A DNA stretch of 64,000 nucleotides, from assembly GCF_001418655.1 (NCBI RefSeq), contig NZ_LIQZ01000161.1, positions 1 through 64,000 of the forward strand, in the 5' to 3' direction. Of the stretch, positions 41,417 through 50,747 are shown one piece after another; the first letter of the stretch is position 1; the number at the start of each line of letters is the position of its first letter. This DNA is from Streptomyces phaeochromogenes. GTDB lineage: Bacteria; Actinomycetota; Actinomycetes; Streptomycetales; Streptomycetaceae. The translations under genes and the position numbers were made by a program. A model generated the notes under the pieces. That model searched no databases. It saw only the letters and a program-made list of their open reading frames with translations, and was not told the origin of the DNA.

Positions 41417-41857
41417 GACCCTGCCTCTTCCTGGAGAACGTGGACCGCTTCGTGAGCTCGACGAGGACGACGGCGCCGGGCCGGGGCCGCAGCCGTGGTG
41501 AAGGCGGCCGGGACCACCAGTGCGCTGCGCCGGGTGGTGTGTCATTCCTCCCTCCCGGACATGGTTACGTACCTGGCGACTCCAGCGTCTTTCGGCGGGG
41601 CCGCTCTCACCAGGGGCCACCCGGCCCACAGGCCGGGCCGTACGGCACCGGACCGGCATGGGGCAGGTGCCCAGAACCGCGCGGCCTCGCGCGGACCGGC
41701 CCACTTTGGGCCCATCGCTTCGACCTGGGAGCGAGGGGTGCACAGAGGTTGGGTCGAAGGGCCCTCGGAAGGGCCTGGGCGGCCCCTACCCGCCGTGCCC
41801 TACCTGCACGAGGTTCTACACAAGGACAGGTAGATACACACCCAGGAGGTGCGGATC
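41417..41857. promoter_or_regulatory. Divergent regulatory region with OsdR/DevR-like box
   Basis: GGGCC-ACCC-GGCCC lies at 41614-41627. A related GGGCC, five bases, GGCCC lies at 41771-41785, and a GGCCCA/TGGGCC inverted pair at 41698-41712. The 441-bp gap separates the CNB-fold gene from the universal stress gene and contains no supported gene. The density of these elements suggests shared control of both directions. Confidence 0.6.
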
Positions 41858-42766
41858 ATGCTTCGACACGTTGCCGCGGGGATCGACGGCTCGCCCGAGA
41901 GCCTCGCCGCCGCGCACTGGGCGGCCCGGGACGCGCTTCGGCGCGGCGCCGCGCTGCGTCTGGTGCATGCCTGGGAATGGCGTCCGCGCCCCGCCCCGTC
42001 GGTGCCGATGGGCGTGTCCCAGCGTGAGTGGGCCGAGCAGACCCTGACGCAGGCCTCGAACAGCGTCCGCGCCGCTCATCCCGGACTGCGCATCGTCGAA
42101 GAGCCGGTGTCGCAGTCGCCGGTCGCCGCGTTGCTCGCGGCTGCCGAGCAGGCCGAGCTGCTGGTCCTCGGCTCCCGTGGACTCAGCGGCGTCGCGGGCT
42201 TCCTGGTCGGGTCCGTGTCCCAGCGGGTCGTCGCCAGGTCGACGAGTCCCGTGGTGCTCGTACGGGTGGGGGAGAGTTCCGCGGACGAACACTTCTCGGC
42301 CCCCGGCGGCGTCTCGCCGGACGAGATCTCCAAGACCCCGTATCGCGACATCGTCCTCGGGCTCGACACCGGCCGACCCTGTGACGAGCTGATCGAGTTC
42401 TCCTTCGAGACGGCCCGGCGCTGCGATGCGTCCCTGCGGGTCGTTCACGTCTTCAGCGCCTCGCCGGCCCACGAGGCCGCCGACCGGCTCGTTCCACAGT
42501 CCGGCCCCGAACTGCTGGCCGAGCACGAACATGCCGTGGTTGCGGCACTGCGCCCGTGGTGCGAGAAGTTCCCCGAGGTCGCCGTCACCGAGACGGTTGT
42601 CGAAGGGCGTACGGCCAACGAGTTGGTGCGGGCCACCTCCGGAGCGGCCCTCGCCGTCGTGGGACGGCGGACGCGGGAAGCCCGGCTCGGTACGCATATC
42701 GGTTCCATCGCGCACGCAGTGCTGCACCACGCCGGGTGCCCCGTCGCTGTGATCCCGCATTGCTGA
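41858..42766 (+). CDS. Tandem universal stress protein
   Basis: ATG 41858 is preferred (302 residues), since AGGAGG at 41844-41849 is eight bases before it; the GTG at 41849 overlaps that site. Two UspA domains follow each other: 1-145 (VAAGIDGSPESLAAAHWAARDA; ATP-loop GSRGLSGVAGFLVGSVSQ) and 155-300 (IVLGLDTGRPCDELIEFSF; VVGRRTREARLGTHIGSIAH). The first loop has the G-x2-G-x9-G-S pattern of nucleotide-binding Usps. Such proteins accumulate under hypoxia and stationary phase in actinomycetes. It is followed by a second, shorter usp gene. Confidence 0.93.
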   Translation: MLRHVAAGIDGSPESLAAAHWAARDALRRGAALRLVHAWEWRPRPAPSVPMGVSQREWAEQTLTQASNSVRAAHPGLRIVEEPVSQSPVAALLAAAEQAELLVLGSRGLSGVAGFLVGSVSQRVVARSTSPVVLVRVGESSADEHFSAPGGVSPDEISKTPYRDIVLGLDTGRPCDELIEFSFETARRCDASLRVVHVFSASPAHEAADRLVPQSGPELLAEHEHAVVAALRPWCEKFPEVAVTETVVEGRTANELVRATSGAALAVVGRRTREARLGTHIGSIAHAVLHHAGCPVAVIPHC

Positions 42767-42791
42767 AGCAGCGTCGCGCCGACCCCGCGAA

Positions 42792-42824
42792 CCGGGCAGG
42801 GACGGCACATCCGTCCCTGCCCGG
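42792..42824. terminator. Perfect hairpin between two usp genes
   Basis: CCGGGCAGGGACGG (42792-42805) pairs perfectly with CCGTCCCTGCCCGG (42811-42824) around CACAT. It begins 25 bp after one usp gene and ends 27 bp before the next, so it is either a terminator or a partial-attenuation/processing hairpin. Confidence 0.65.
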
Positions 42825-42851
42825 CCCATCGACCCACAGGAAGGGACGGAC

Positions 42852-43703
42852 ATGACCACCCGCCATGTGACCGTCGGCGTGGACGGCTCACTCATCGCCG
42901 TACGGGCGCTGGACCGGGCCGCCGACGAGGCGGTACTGCGAGGCACCGCTCTGGAGATCGTGTACGCCGTGCACGACATCGACGAGGCCGGACCCATCCT
43001 GGCGTCCTCGGAGTTACGCGCCCGCGCCCGCCACCCCGGCCTGCCTGTGACGACCTCAGCGGTCCAAGGCAGCCCGGTACAAGCCCTGTTGCGCCACAGC
43101 CGGGACGCGGCGCTCACCGTGGTCGGCACCCGCGGGCTCGGGGGAATCACCGGTCGGCTGTTCGGTTCGGTGAGCCTGCGCCTGGCCGCCCACTCGCACA
43201 CGCCGCTGCTCGTCGTACGAGGCGATCACGCACCGGCACGCCGTGGCGGGGTGCTGCTGCTCGGCCTGGAGAGCGAAGCCGACACGGACGCGGCCGCGTA
43301 CGCCTTCGAAGAGGCCGAACGCCGAGGAGCCGGGCTGCGCATCCTGCGCGCGTGGACCTATCGGCACCTCACACCCGAGCAGCCGGACCCGCTGCCCACA
43401 CTCCGATTGCAGGACGACCTCGTCCGGCAGGCACGGACCGAACAGGCGGTGCCCCGCTTCGCGGTGGCCGGCCTTCGGGAGCAGCACCCCGGGGTCGGGG
43501 TGGAGACCCACGCGGTCCGTTCGGGTCCAGCGCACGCGCTGCTGGAGGCCACCCGCGACGCTGACGTCGTGGTCATCGGCGCTCACCGCCGCCCGAACCG
43601 GCTCGGCCCGCAACTGGGCCCCGTCACCCACGCCTTGCTGCACCGCTCCCACTGCCCGGTGCTGGTCGTCCCCACGGGACAGGCCGCTGTGACCACCGGC
43701 TGA
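42852..43703 (+). CDS. Tandem universal stress protein
   Basis: The 283-residue protein starts at ATG 42852 behind GGAAGGGA. It consists of two UspA domains (1-130: VTVGVDGSLIAVRALDRAADEA, VVGTRGLGGITGRLFGSVS; 135-280: GVLLLGLESEADTDAAAYAFEEA, VIGAHRRPNRLGPQLGPVTH). The first loop is nucleotide-binding-like; the second is degenerate. It is more divergent than the other three Usps here. It could be transcribed with the preceding gene if the hairpin between them is leaky; I see no separate GGGCC box for it. Confidence 0.9.
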   Translation: MTTRHVTVGVDGSLIAVRALDRAADEAVLRGTALEIVYAVHDIDEAGPILASSELRARARHPGLPVTTSAVQGSPVQALLRHSRDAALTVVGTRGLGGITGRLFGSVSLRLAAHSHTPLLVVRGDHAPARRGGVLLLGLESEADTDAAAYAFEEAERRGAGLRILRAWTYRHLTPEQPDPLPTLRLQDDLVRQARTEQAVPRFAVAGLREQHPGVGVETHAVRSGPAHALLEATRDADVVVIGAHRRPNRLGPQLGPVTHALLHRSHCPVLVVPTGQAAVTTG

Positions 43704-43856
43704 GCAACAGGTGTACGGCGGCAGTCCCGACGGCGTTGAGAGAGCTTGCCGCAGGGGCTGCCGGATGCCGTCAAGACCCCACGTCGCCGGATTCGCCCCG
43801 GATCGTGCATCAGCGCCGCTCGGACTGGCCGAAAGGGCCTGATCGAGCATCGGTAT

Positions 43857-43870
43857 GGGCCGACCGGCTC
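43857..43870. promoter_or_regulatory. OsdR/DevR-like box before phosphoketolase
   Basis: GGGCC-GACC-GGCTC differs at one base from the ideal GGGCC-N4-GGCCC and shares its GACC spacer with the adhE, Hsp20 and alcohol dehydrogenase sites. It ends 80 bp before the phosphoketolase start in a 247-bp gap with no other supported feature. Confidence 0.6.
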
Positions 43871-43950
43871 TGTTGACGGTCCATCGGGTGGACCGAGGGT
43901 GGAAGGCAGTACGCACCGGCACGTGTCTTTCCACCGGAAGGGAGTCCACC

Positions 43951-46335
43951 ATGCGCGACGTCCCACAGCAGGCGCCCGCCCAGATCACGGACGACGAACT
44001 GCGGGCTCTGGACGCCCACTGGCGTGCCGCGAACTACCTGGCCGTCGGCCAGATCTACCTCATGTCCAACCCGCTGCTCACCGAGCCCCTGCGTCCCGAG
44101 CACGTCAAGCCCCGGCTGCTCGGCCACTGGGGAACCTCCCCGGGCCTGAACCTGGTCCACACCCACCTCAACCGCGTCATCAAGGCCCGCGGCCAGGACG
44201 CCCTGTGCATCTGGGGCCCCGGTCACGGCGGACCCGCAGTACTGGCCAACTCCTGGCTGGAGGGCACCTATTCGGAGACGTACCCGGATGTGAGCCGGGA
44301 CGGCGCGGGCATGGCCAGGCTCTTCAGGCAGTTCTCCTTCCCCGGCGGAGTGCCCAGCCACGTCGCGCCCGAGACACCCGGCTCCATCCACGAGGGAGGC
44401 GAACTCGGCTACTCGCTCTCGCACGCCTACGGGGCCGCACTCGACAATCCGGATCTGCTGGTCGCCTGCGTGATCGGTGACGGCGAGGCCGAGACCGGGC
44501 CGCTGGCGGCCTCCTGGCACTCCAACAAGTTCCTCGACCCGGTTCACGACGGGGCGGTGCTACCGATCCTGCACCTGAACGGCTACAAGATCGCCAATCC
44601 GTCGGTGCTGGCCCGGCTGCCCGAGTCCGAACTCGACGCACTGCTCCGGGGATACGGCCACGCCCCGATCCACGTCACCGGCGACGACCCGATGACCGTC
44701 CACCGTGCCATGGCCGCAGCCATGGACGACGCCCTTGAGCGGATCGAGCTCCTGCAGCGCACCGCGCGCGAGGAGGGCGTCACCCAGCGGTCTCACTGGC
44801 CGGTGATCGTGCTGCGCACCCCGAAGGGCTGGACCGGGCCGGCCGAGGTCGACGGCCTTCCCGTGGAGGGCACTTGGCGCGCCCACCAGGTCCCGCTGTC
44901 GGCCGTCCGCGACAACCCGGAGCACCTGCGACAGCTGGAGACCTGGCTGCGCTCGTACAAGCCCGAAGAGCTCTTCGACGAGCACGGCCGCCCCCGCGAG
45001 GAGGTGCTGGCCTGTGTCCCCGAGGGCACCCGGCGCCTGGGGGCCACCCCGCACGCCAACGGCGGTCTGCTGTTGCGCGAGCTGCCGCTGCCGGAGCTGG
45101 ACCGGTACGCCGTCCAGGTCGACAAGCCCGGCGGCACGCTGCACGAACCCACCAGGGTCCTCGGCGACCTGCTGGAGAACGTCATGCACCACACCAGCGG
45201 CCGCCGCGACTTCCGGATCGTCGGCCCCGACGAGACCGAGTCAAACCGGCTCCAGGCCGTCTACAACGCCAGCGGCAAGGCCTGGCAGGCCGAGACCCTG
45301 CCCGTCGACGAGCACCTGGACCGGCACGGCCGGGTCATGGAGATCCTCTCCGAACACACCTGCCAGGGCTGGCTGGAGGGGTATCTGCTGACCGGACGGC
45401 ACGGTCTGTTCTCCTGCTACGAGGCCTTCGTGCACATCGTCGACTCCATGGTCAACCAACACATCAAGTGGCTGCGCGTCACGCGCCGGCTGCCCTGGCG
45501 CGCTCCCATCGCCTCCCTCAACTACCTGCTGACCTCGCACGTCTGGCGCCAGGACCACAACGGCTTCTCGCACCAGGACCCCGGCTTCGTCGACCACGTA
45601 CTCAACAAGAGCCCCGAGGTCGTACGGGTCTATCTGCCGCCGGACACCAACACCCTGCTGTCGGTCGCCGACCACGTGCTGCGCAGCCGCGACTACGTCA
45701 ACGTCGTGGTGGCCGGCAAGCAGCCCGGCTTCGACTGGCTCACCATGGACCAGGCGCGGGCCCACTGTGCCCGTGGCGCCGGGATCTGGGAGTGGGCGGG
45801 TTCCGAGGACGGCATCCGTGAACCCGACGTGGTGCTCGCAGCCGCCGGCGACGTCCCCACCCTGGAGACGCTGGCCGCCGCGCAGTTGCTGCGACAGCAC
45901 CTGCCGGACCTTGCCGTCCGCGTGGTCAACGTCGTCGACCTGGCCCGGCTGCTGCCGCAGGAGGAGCACCCGCACGGCATGCCGGGGTCGGAGTACGACG
46001 CACTGTTCACCCGCGACAGGCCGGTGATCTTCGCCTATCACGGCTATCCCTGGCTGATCCACAGGCTTGCCTACCGGCGCACCGGCCACGCCAATCTCCA
46101 CGTCCGCGGCTACAAGGAGATTGGCACCACCACCACGCCCTTCGACATGGTGGTCCGCAACGACCTCGACCGCTACCGCCTGGTGATGGACGTCATCGAC
46201 CGGGTCCCCGGACTGGCCGTACGCGCCGCCCCCGTCCGGCAGTTGATGGAGGACACCCGGCTGCGCCACCACGCCTGGATCCGCGAGCACGGAACCGATC
46301 TGCCCGAGGTCACCGACTGGACCTGGAGCGGCTGA
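43951..46335 (+). CDS. xfp: Phosphoketolase
   Basis: The 794-residue enzyme starts at ATG 43951 behind GGAAGGGAG. It cleaves xylulose-5-phosphate (and often fructose-6-phosphate) with phosphate to acetyl phosphate, using thiamine diphosphate. Hallmarks: GHWGTSPGLNLVHTHLNR, CIWGPGHGGPAVLANSWLEG, QFSFPGGVPSHVAPETPGSI, the ThDP/metal motif IGDGEAETGPLAASWHSNKF and HLNGYKIANPSVLAR, and the XFP C-terminal RGYKEIGTTTTPFDMVVRND. It is full length. Acetyl phosphate gives ATP through acetate kinase without respiration, which fits the stress/hypoxia genes around it. Confidence 0.96.
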   Translation: MRDVPQQAPAQITDDELRALDAHWRAANYLAVGQIYLMSNPLLTEPLRPEHVKPRLLGHWGTSPGLNLVHTHLNRVIKARGQDALCIWGPGHGGPAVLANSWLEGTYSETYPDVSRDGAGMARLFRQFSFPGGVPSHVAPETPGSIHEGGELGYSLSHAYGAALDNPDLLVACVIGDGEAETGPLAASWHSNKFLDPVHDGAVLPILHLNGYKIANPSVLARLPESELDALLRGYGHAPIHVTGDDPMTVHRAMAAAMDDALERIELLQRTAREEGVTQRSHWPVIVLRTPKGWTGPAEVDGLPVEGTWRAHQVPLSAVRDNPEHLRQLETWLRSYKPEELFDEHGRPREEVLACVPEGTRRLGATPHANGGLLLRELPLPELDRYAVQVDKPGGTLHEPTRVLGDLLENVMHHTSGRRDFRIVGPDETESNRLQAVYNASGKAWQAETLPVDEHLDRHGRVMEILSEHTCQGWLEGYLLTGRHGLFSCYEAFVHIVDSMVNQHIKWLRVTRRLPWRAPIASLNYLLTSHVWRQDHNGFSHQDPGFVDHVLNKSPEVVRVYLPPDTNTLLSVADHVLRSRDYVNVVVAGKQPGFDWLTMDQARAHCARGAGIWEWAGSEDGIREPDVVLAAAGDVPTLETLAAAQLLRQHLPDLAVRVVNVVDLARLLPQEEHPHGMPGSEYDALFTRDRPVIFAYHGYPWLIHRLAYRRTGHANLHVRGYKEIGTTTTPFDMVVRNDLDRYRLVMDVIDRVPGLAVRAAPVRQLMEDTRLRHHAWIREHGTDLPEVTDWTWSG

Positions 46336-46351
46336 CCGGCCCCTTGGCCGA

Positions 46352-46387
46352 GGGACCTTCGGCCCGTCGTCAGGGGCCCTGCAGCCC
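46352..46387. promoter_or_regulatory. Two tandem OsdR/DevR-like boxes
   Basis: GGGAC-CTTC-GGCCC (46352-46365) and GGGCC-CTGC-AGCCC (46374-46387) stand 22 bp apart centre to centre, about two helical turns, 94 bp before the DoxX gene. The first box uses the GGGAC half site of the mycobacterial DosR motif. Confidence 0.65.
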
Positions 46388-46480
46388 CTCCGAACTCCCT
46401 TGCTGGAGCGGGACATTGAAGGCGCAACGAGAGCCACCTCGGCCTCGTCCACCGGCCCTTGGATGGAAGGGATGAGCATC

Positions 46481-47098
46481 ATGGCAGTCCACGAACACCC
46501 CCACCGGCACACGGGGTTCCGCCTCCCGTCGGTGCGCAGGACCGGTACCGCGTCCGGCGACGCCGAGACCGCGACGGTCACGGCGACCCGTTCGTACGTC
46601 TTCGCCGGGCTGCGCCTGCTGACCGGGTTCGTCTTCCTGTGGGCCTTCCTCGACAAGACCTTCGGCTTCGGCTACGCGACCGGCTCCGGCAAGGGCTGGA
46701 TCGACGGCGGCTCGCCGACCAAGGGTTTCCTCGGCGGCGTCGCCGTGGGACCGATGGAGTCCACGTTCCACGACTGGGCCGGAGCCGGCTGGGCCGACTG
46801 GCTGTTCATGCTCGGCCTGCTCGGCATCGGTCTCGCCCTGGTCTCCGGCATCGCGCTGCGGCTCGCCGCGGTCGCGGGCACCGCCATGATGGCGTTGATG
46901 TGGATCGCGGAGTGGCCCCCGGCCAGGCACCTGTCCGACGGTTCGCTGAGCATGTCCACCAACCCCTTCGCCGACTACCACCTGATCTACGCCGTCGTCC
47001 TCATCGCCCTCGCGGCCGCTGGCGCCGGCGCCACGTGGGGCCTGGGCAAGGCGTGGGCACGCCTGCCGTTCGTCAGCCGCAACCGCTGGCTGCTCTGA
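46481..47098 (+). CDS. DoxX-family integral membrane protein
   Basis: ATG 46481 (205 residues) is favoured, as GGAAGGG lies nine bases upstream; ATGs at 46463 and 46472 are in frame. After a polar, His-rich N-terminus there are four hydrophobic helices (about 45-65, 95-120, 125-145 and 165-185). The SYVFAGLRLLTGFVFLWAFLDK opening is typical of DoxX/DoxD-like proteins. DoxX proteins associate with thiosulphate:quinone oxidoreduction or membrane redox complexes (for example MRC in Mycobacterium). Tandem boxes upstream place it in the same regulon as its neighbours. Confidence 0.85.
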   Translation: MAVHEHPHRHTGFRLPSVRRTGTASGDAETATVTATRSYVFAGLRLLTGFVFLWAFLDKTFGFGYATGSGKGWIDGGSPTKGFLGGVAVGPMESTFHDWAGAGWADWLFMLGLLGIGLALVSGIALRLAAVAGTAMMALMWIAEWPPARHLSDGSLSMSTNPFADYHLIYAVVLIALAAAGAGATWGLGKAWARLPFVSRNRWLL

Positions 47099-47114
47099 CC
47101 ACTCGGCTCGGCCC

Positions 47115-47148
47115 CGGGGCGCCACCGCGACGACGCGGTGGCGCCCCG
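47115..47148. terminator. Strong terminator after doxX-like gene
   Basis: A perfect 15-bp stem (47115-47129 with 47134-47148) and ACGA loop lie just after the DoxX gene and before the next boxed promoter. Confidence 0.85.
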
Positions 47149-47165
47149 CGATCGTGATGCCACCC

Positions 47166-47199
47166 GGGACCAATGGTCCCCACCAGGGACCAGCGGCCC
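47166..47199. promoter_or_regulatory. Two tandem OsdR/DevR-like boxes
   Basis: GGGACCAATGGTCCC (47166-47180) is a perfect GGGACC/GGTCCC inverted repeat, and GGGAC-CAGC-GGCCC follows at 47186-47199, centres 20 bp apart. They end 62 bp before the universal stress gene. This is the clearest tandem array in the window. Confidence 0.7.
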
Positions 47200-47261
47200 C
47201 TCCTGGCGCAACTGCCCGGCCCGGAAACTGAAACCACATCCCCCCTCAAGGAGGTTCTGAC

Positions 47262-48185
47262 ATGCCCCGCAATGTCACCGCCGGTCTGGACGGCTCGCCC
47301 GAGAGCCTTGCCGCCGCCGACTGGGCCGCCCGCGAAGCCTTGCTCCGCGACACGCCCCTGCGGCTCGTGCACGCCTGGGAATGGGAGCCGTACGCGTACA
47401 CACCGCTGGCCGGAGCCGGCGTGCCGCGTGCCGTGAGCGACGCGGACCGCGAATGGGTCGAACGCATGCCGCGCGAGGCCCAGAGCCGGCTTGTCCGTCG
47501 GCACCCCGGCCTGCGGATCGGCCTCGACCGGATCGCGGAACAACCCGTACCCGCGCTGCTCGCCGCCGCCGAGGACGCCGAGGTGCTGGTGCTCGGATCC
47601 CGGGGCCTGAACGGAGTCACCGGTTTCCTGCTCGGTTCCGTCGCACTCGCCGTCGTGGCCAGGACGGCCCGGCCCGTCGTCCTCGTACGGGCCGGTGAGC
47701 GCGCCGAGGACGAGCACCTGCCGGACGGCGCCGGAGTCGCGTCCACGGTCACTCCGTACCGCGACGTCGTGCTCGGGCTGGACCTGCGCAACCCCGACGA
47801 CAAGGTGATCGAGTTCGCGTTCGACGCCGCCTCACGCCGTGCCGCGAACCTGCGCGTTCTCCACGGCTGGAGCCTGCCGGTCTCCTCCCACGGCTACGGA
47901 GGAGTCGTCGACCCCGAGTTCGACGCCGAACTGACCGCCCGGGTACGACAGGAGCTGAGCGACGTACTGCGACCGTGGCGGACAAAGTTCCCCGGCGTCG
48001 AGGTGAACGAGCAGACCGTGATCGGCGGAGCGGGCTCGCACCTGGTGGATGCCTCATGGGACGCGGCACTTGTGGTCGTCGGCCGCCGTACCCGGAACGT
48101 GCAGTTCGGCCCTCACATAGGCCCCGTGACCCATGCGGTCCTGCATCACGCCACCGCGCCGGTAGCGGTGGTCCCGCACGACTGA
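47262..48185 (+). CDS. Tandem universal stress protein
   Basis: The 307-residue protein starts at ATG 47262 behind AAGGAGG. Two UspA domains: 1-148 (VTAGLDGSPESLAAADWAAREA, GSRGLNGVTGFLLGSVALAVVA) and 160-305 (VVLGLDLRNPDDKVIEFAFDAA, VVGRRTRNVQFGPHIGPVTHA). It closely resembles the Usps at 41858 and 58945, so these are recent paralogues. The first domain keeps the G-x2-G-x9-G-S ATP loop. Its promoter carries the best pair of boxes in the island, so strong induction with the phosphoketolase and adhE genes is expected. Confidence 0.93.
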   Translation: MPRNVTAGLDGSPESLAAADWAAREALLRDTPLRLVHAWEWEPYAYTPLAGAGVPRAVSDADREWVERMPREAQSRLVRRHPGLRIGLDRIAEQPVPALLAAAEDAEVLVLGSRGLNGVTGFLLGSVALAVVARTARPVVLVRAGERAEDEHLPDGAGVASTVTPYRDVVLGLDLRNPDDKVIEFAFDAASRRAANLRVLHGWSLPVSSHGYGGVVDPEFDAELTARVRQELSDVLRPWRTKFPGVEVNEQTVIGGAGSHLVDASWDAALVVVGRRTRNVQFGPHIGPVTHAVLHHATAPVAVVPHD

Positions 48186-48322
48186 CCACGAGGACGGCAC
48201 CGCTCACGGCAGGGGCGGAGGCGTCGGCAGACGGGCATTGCGTGCTCTCACAGGGAACAGGATCGGCCGTTGTACGGACAGTAAGGAACATGCCGGAGTC
48301 GCTGTGACCGAAACACGCTGGG

Positions 48323-50320
48323 ATGGCCCAACTGATTTCGAGATGCGGGTCGTTGGGGGCGGACATGCGTGACACGGTCGGACCGGCGTCAATCCCGGAA
48401 GCCCCAGTGGCCTGCCGCGGAGGGCGCGAATGCTGCGCTGGAGCGCTCAAGGGCGGTTCAGAAGGCGCCGAGGAGCGGTTCCGGGGATTGCTGGAGGCGG
48501 CGCCGGACGCGATGGTCATCGTCGACGACATGGGAACCATGAGACTCGTCAACGCCCAGACCGAGGCGCTCTTCGGCTACCGACGCGAAGAACTCCTCGG
48601 CCAACCCGTCGAGTTGCTCATCCCCGGCCGCTTCCGTGCCCACCACGTCCAGCACCGCGACGGCTATGCCGCCAACCGTCAGGTGCGCCCGATGGGAGCG
48701 GGCCTGGAGTTGCACGGGCTGCGCAGGGACGGCACCGAGTTCCCGGTCGAGATCAGCCTCAGCCCGCTGGAGACCGCCGACGGCCTGCTCGTCTCCGCCG
48801 CCGTCCGTGACGTCAGCGACCGCAGGCGGGCCGAGGAACGTATCAACGAGCTGGCCGCACTCGTCGAGTCCTCCCAGGACGCGATCCTCGCCAAGACCCT
48901 CGACGGTCACATCACCTACTGGAATGCCGCCGCCCAACGGCTGTACGGGTACACCCGGGACGACGTCATGGGCCGCCATGTGTCCCTGCTCGCCCCGTCC
49001 GAACGCCGCCACGAGATCGACGCGCTCATGGACCAACTGCGCGACGGCGAGAGGGTAGAGCACTTCGAGACCCTGCGGCTGACCCGTTCCCGTGATCTGC
49101 TGGACGTCGACATCACTCTGTGGCCCACCCGCTCCCCGGACGGAACGGTCATCGGGGCCTGCGCGATCGTCCGCGACATCAGCGACCGCAAGCGGGCCGA
49201 AGCGGAACTGACCGAGCTGTACGAACAGCAACGGCACATCGCCCTCACCCTGCAGCGCAGTCTGATGGGCACACCGCCCGCCATTCCGGGGCTGGCCACC
49301 GCCAGCCGCTACCGGCCCGCCACTCAGGGGGCCGGGGTGGGCGGCGACTGGTTCGACCTCGTCCCGCTGGGAGCCGGCCGGGTCGGCGTCCTGATCGGCG
49401 ATGTGATGGGCCGCGGCCTGGAAGCCGCCGCAGTCATGGGCCAGTTGCGCTCCGCCGCACATGCCCTGGCCAAGACCGGCATGCAGCCCCGACAGCTCAT
49501 GCAGGCCCTGGAGACGGTCGTCGCCGATCTGGACGTGCCCGACCAGCTGGTCACCTGCTGCTACCTGGTGATCGCAGCCGACGCGGGTGAGGTGACCATC
49601 TGCTCGGCCGGACATCTGCCCACCCTCATCGCCACACCCGGCGAGGGCGCCCGGGCGCTGTCGGCACCCGTGAACGCACCCCTCGGTGTCGGCGGGGTCC
49701 TCTACGAGCAGACCAGCGCGGTGATCCCGGCCGGTGCCACACTCGTGCTCTACACGGACGGCCTGATCGAAACCCCGGGCAGTGACATCGAGGACCAACT
49801 CGCGCAGCTCACCGACGTACTGAGTGACCTCTTCACCACCGCCCCCGACCTGGAAGTCGCCGCCGATCGCGTCCTGGCCGCTCTGCTGCCCGACGCGGAG
49901 GGCCACAACGACGACGTCACCCTGCTGCTGACCCAGCTCCCGGACGCGCCCCTGGCCGCGGTCACCACCGACCTGCCCGCCGTCCCGGACTCCGTACCCG
50001 AGGGCCGCGCCTTCCTCACCAAGGCCCTCACCTCCTGGGACTGCACGACGACCGCGGACGACGCACGACTCCTGCTGTCCGAGATCCTGACCAACGCCGT
50101 TCAGCACGCCCAGGGCCCCCTCGGTCTGCACCTGTGCCGCACCGCCACCGAACTCACCGTCGAGGTCAGTGATCACAGCCCGCATCTGCCCCAGCCGCGG
50201 CTCGCAGCCGAGGACGAGGAATCCGGACGAGGACTGATCCTCGTCCGGGCCCTTGCCGACACCTGGGGCGTCCGTCCCACCGACGAGGGCAAAACCACAT
50301 GGTTCACCCTCGCGCTGTAG
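48323..50320 (+). CDS. PAS-PAS-PP2C-HATPase bifunctional phosphatase/anti-sigma protein
   Basis: The protein has 665 residues from ATG 48323; ATG 48365 is an alternative. PAS domains lie at about 50-165 (MRLVNAQTEALFGYRREELL) and 170-300 (ITYWNAAAQRLYGYTRDDVM), PP2C/SpoIIE at about 325-540 (GVGGDWFDLVPLGAG, IGDVMGRGLEAAAVM, HNDDVTLLLTQ) and an RsbW-like ATPase at about 550-665 (DDARLLLSEILTNAVQHAQG, EESGRGLILVRALADTWGV). The phosphatase and kinase-like ends suggest a self-contained partner-switching module that could act on the STAS protein at 61954. The sensed signal is unknown. I see no GGGCC box at its promoter. Confidence 0.92.
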   Translation: MAQLISRCGSLGADMRDTVGPASIPEAPVACRGGRECCAGALKGGSEGAEERFRGLLEAAPDAMVIVDDMGTMRLVNAQTEALFGYRREELLGQPVELLIPGRFRAHHVQHRDGYAANRQVRPMGAGLELHGLRRDGTEFPVEISLSPLETADGLLVSAAVRDVSDRRRAEERINELAALVESSQDAILAKTLDGHITYWNAAAQRLYGYTRDDVMGRHVSLLAPSERRHEIDALMDQLRDGERVEHFETLRLTRSRDLLDVDITLWPTRSPDGTVIGACAIVRDISDRKRAEAELTELYEQQRHIALTLQRSLMGTPPAIPGLATASRYRPATQGAGVGGDWFDLVPLGAGRVGVLIGDVMGRGLEAAAVMGQLRSAAHALAKTGMQPRQLMQALETVVADLDVPDQLVTCCYLVIAADAGEVTICSAGHLPTLIATPGEGARALSAPVNAPLGVGGVLYEQTSAVIPAGATLVLYTDGLIETPGSDIEDQLAQLTDVLSDLFTTAPDLEVAADRVLAALLPDAEGHNDDVTLLLTQLPDAPLAAVTTDLPAVPDSVPEGRAFLTKALTSWDCTTTADDARLLLSEILTNAVQHAQGPLGLHLCRTATELTVEVSDHSPHLPQPRLAAEDEESGRGLILVRALADTWGVRPTDEGKTTWFTLAL

Positions 50321-50343
50321 TGCCTGCCTCCGACGGGTCCTGG

Positions 50344-50361
50344 CCGCGCCGGGTGGCGCGG
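50344..50361. terminator. Short hairpin between convergent genes
   Basis: CCGCGCC (50344-50350) pairs with GGCGCGG (50355-50361) around GGGT in the 46-bp gap between converging genes. Confidence 0.55.
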
Positions 50362-50366
50362 TCGGT

Positions 50367-50747
50367 TCAGTAGAGGGACGCGGGCCAGGTGCCGGCCACG
50401 GCGACGATGACACTCACGTCGAGCAGTACTCCGACGCTGAGCCAGGGATCGAACCAGAGCGCCTTGAGGGCAAGCCCGCTCGACGCCGCCACGACCGCTG
50501 CGGTGGGCCACCAGCCGCTTCCCGCGGCCACCCCGGCCCCGGCGACGACGTAGACAAGGGCCACGTACCAGGCGAGTGCCAGCGACGTGGCCCTGGCAGG
50601 TGCGGCGGAGACGTGGGCCGCCGTGAGAACCCACGAGTGCCCGGGGTCGAAGGCGAGCTGTTTGCCGGGCTGCACCGGCGCCGTCCAGACGCCCGGGTGC
50701 AGCAGCCCGTGCGCGATCAGGAACACGGTCACCAGCATGGTGGTCAC
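50367..50747 (-). CDS. Small membrane protein of unknown function
   Basis: The GTG at 50747 (126 residues) is chosen since GGAGGAG lies five bases upstream, and it overlaps the stop of the DUF4389 gene as GTGA, so translation is coupled. Four hydrophobic stretches (MLVTVFLIAHGLLHPG; SLALAWYVALVYVVAGAGVAAG; AAVVAASSGLALKAL; VLLDVSVIVAVAGTW) predict a small integral membrane protein. HGLLHPG and FDPGHSWVL are distinctive, but I do not recognise a named family. The context suggests a partner of the DUF4389 protein in the hypoxia-type regulon. Confidence 0.75.
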   Translation of the reverse strand: MTTMLVTVFLIAHGLLHPGVWTAPVQPGKQLAFDPGHSWVLTAAHVSAAPARATSLALAWYVALVYVVAGAGVAAGSGWWPTAAVVAASSGLALKALWFDPWLSVGVLLDVSVIVAVAGTWPASLY

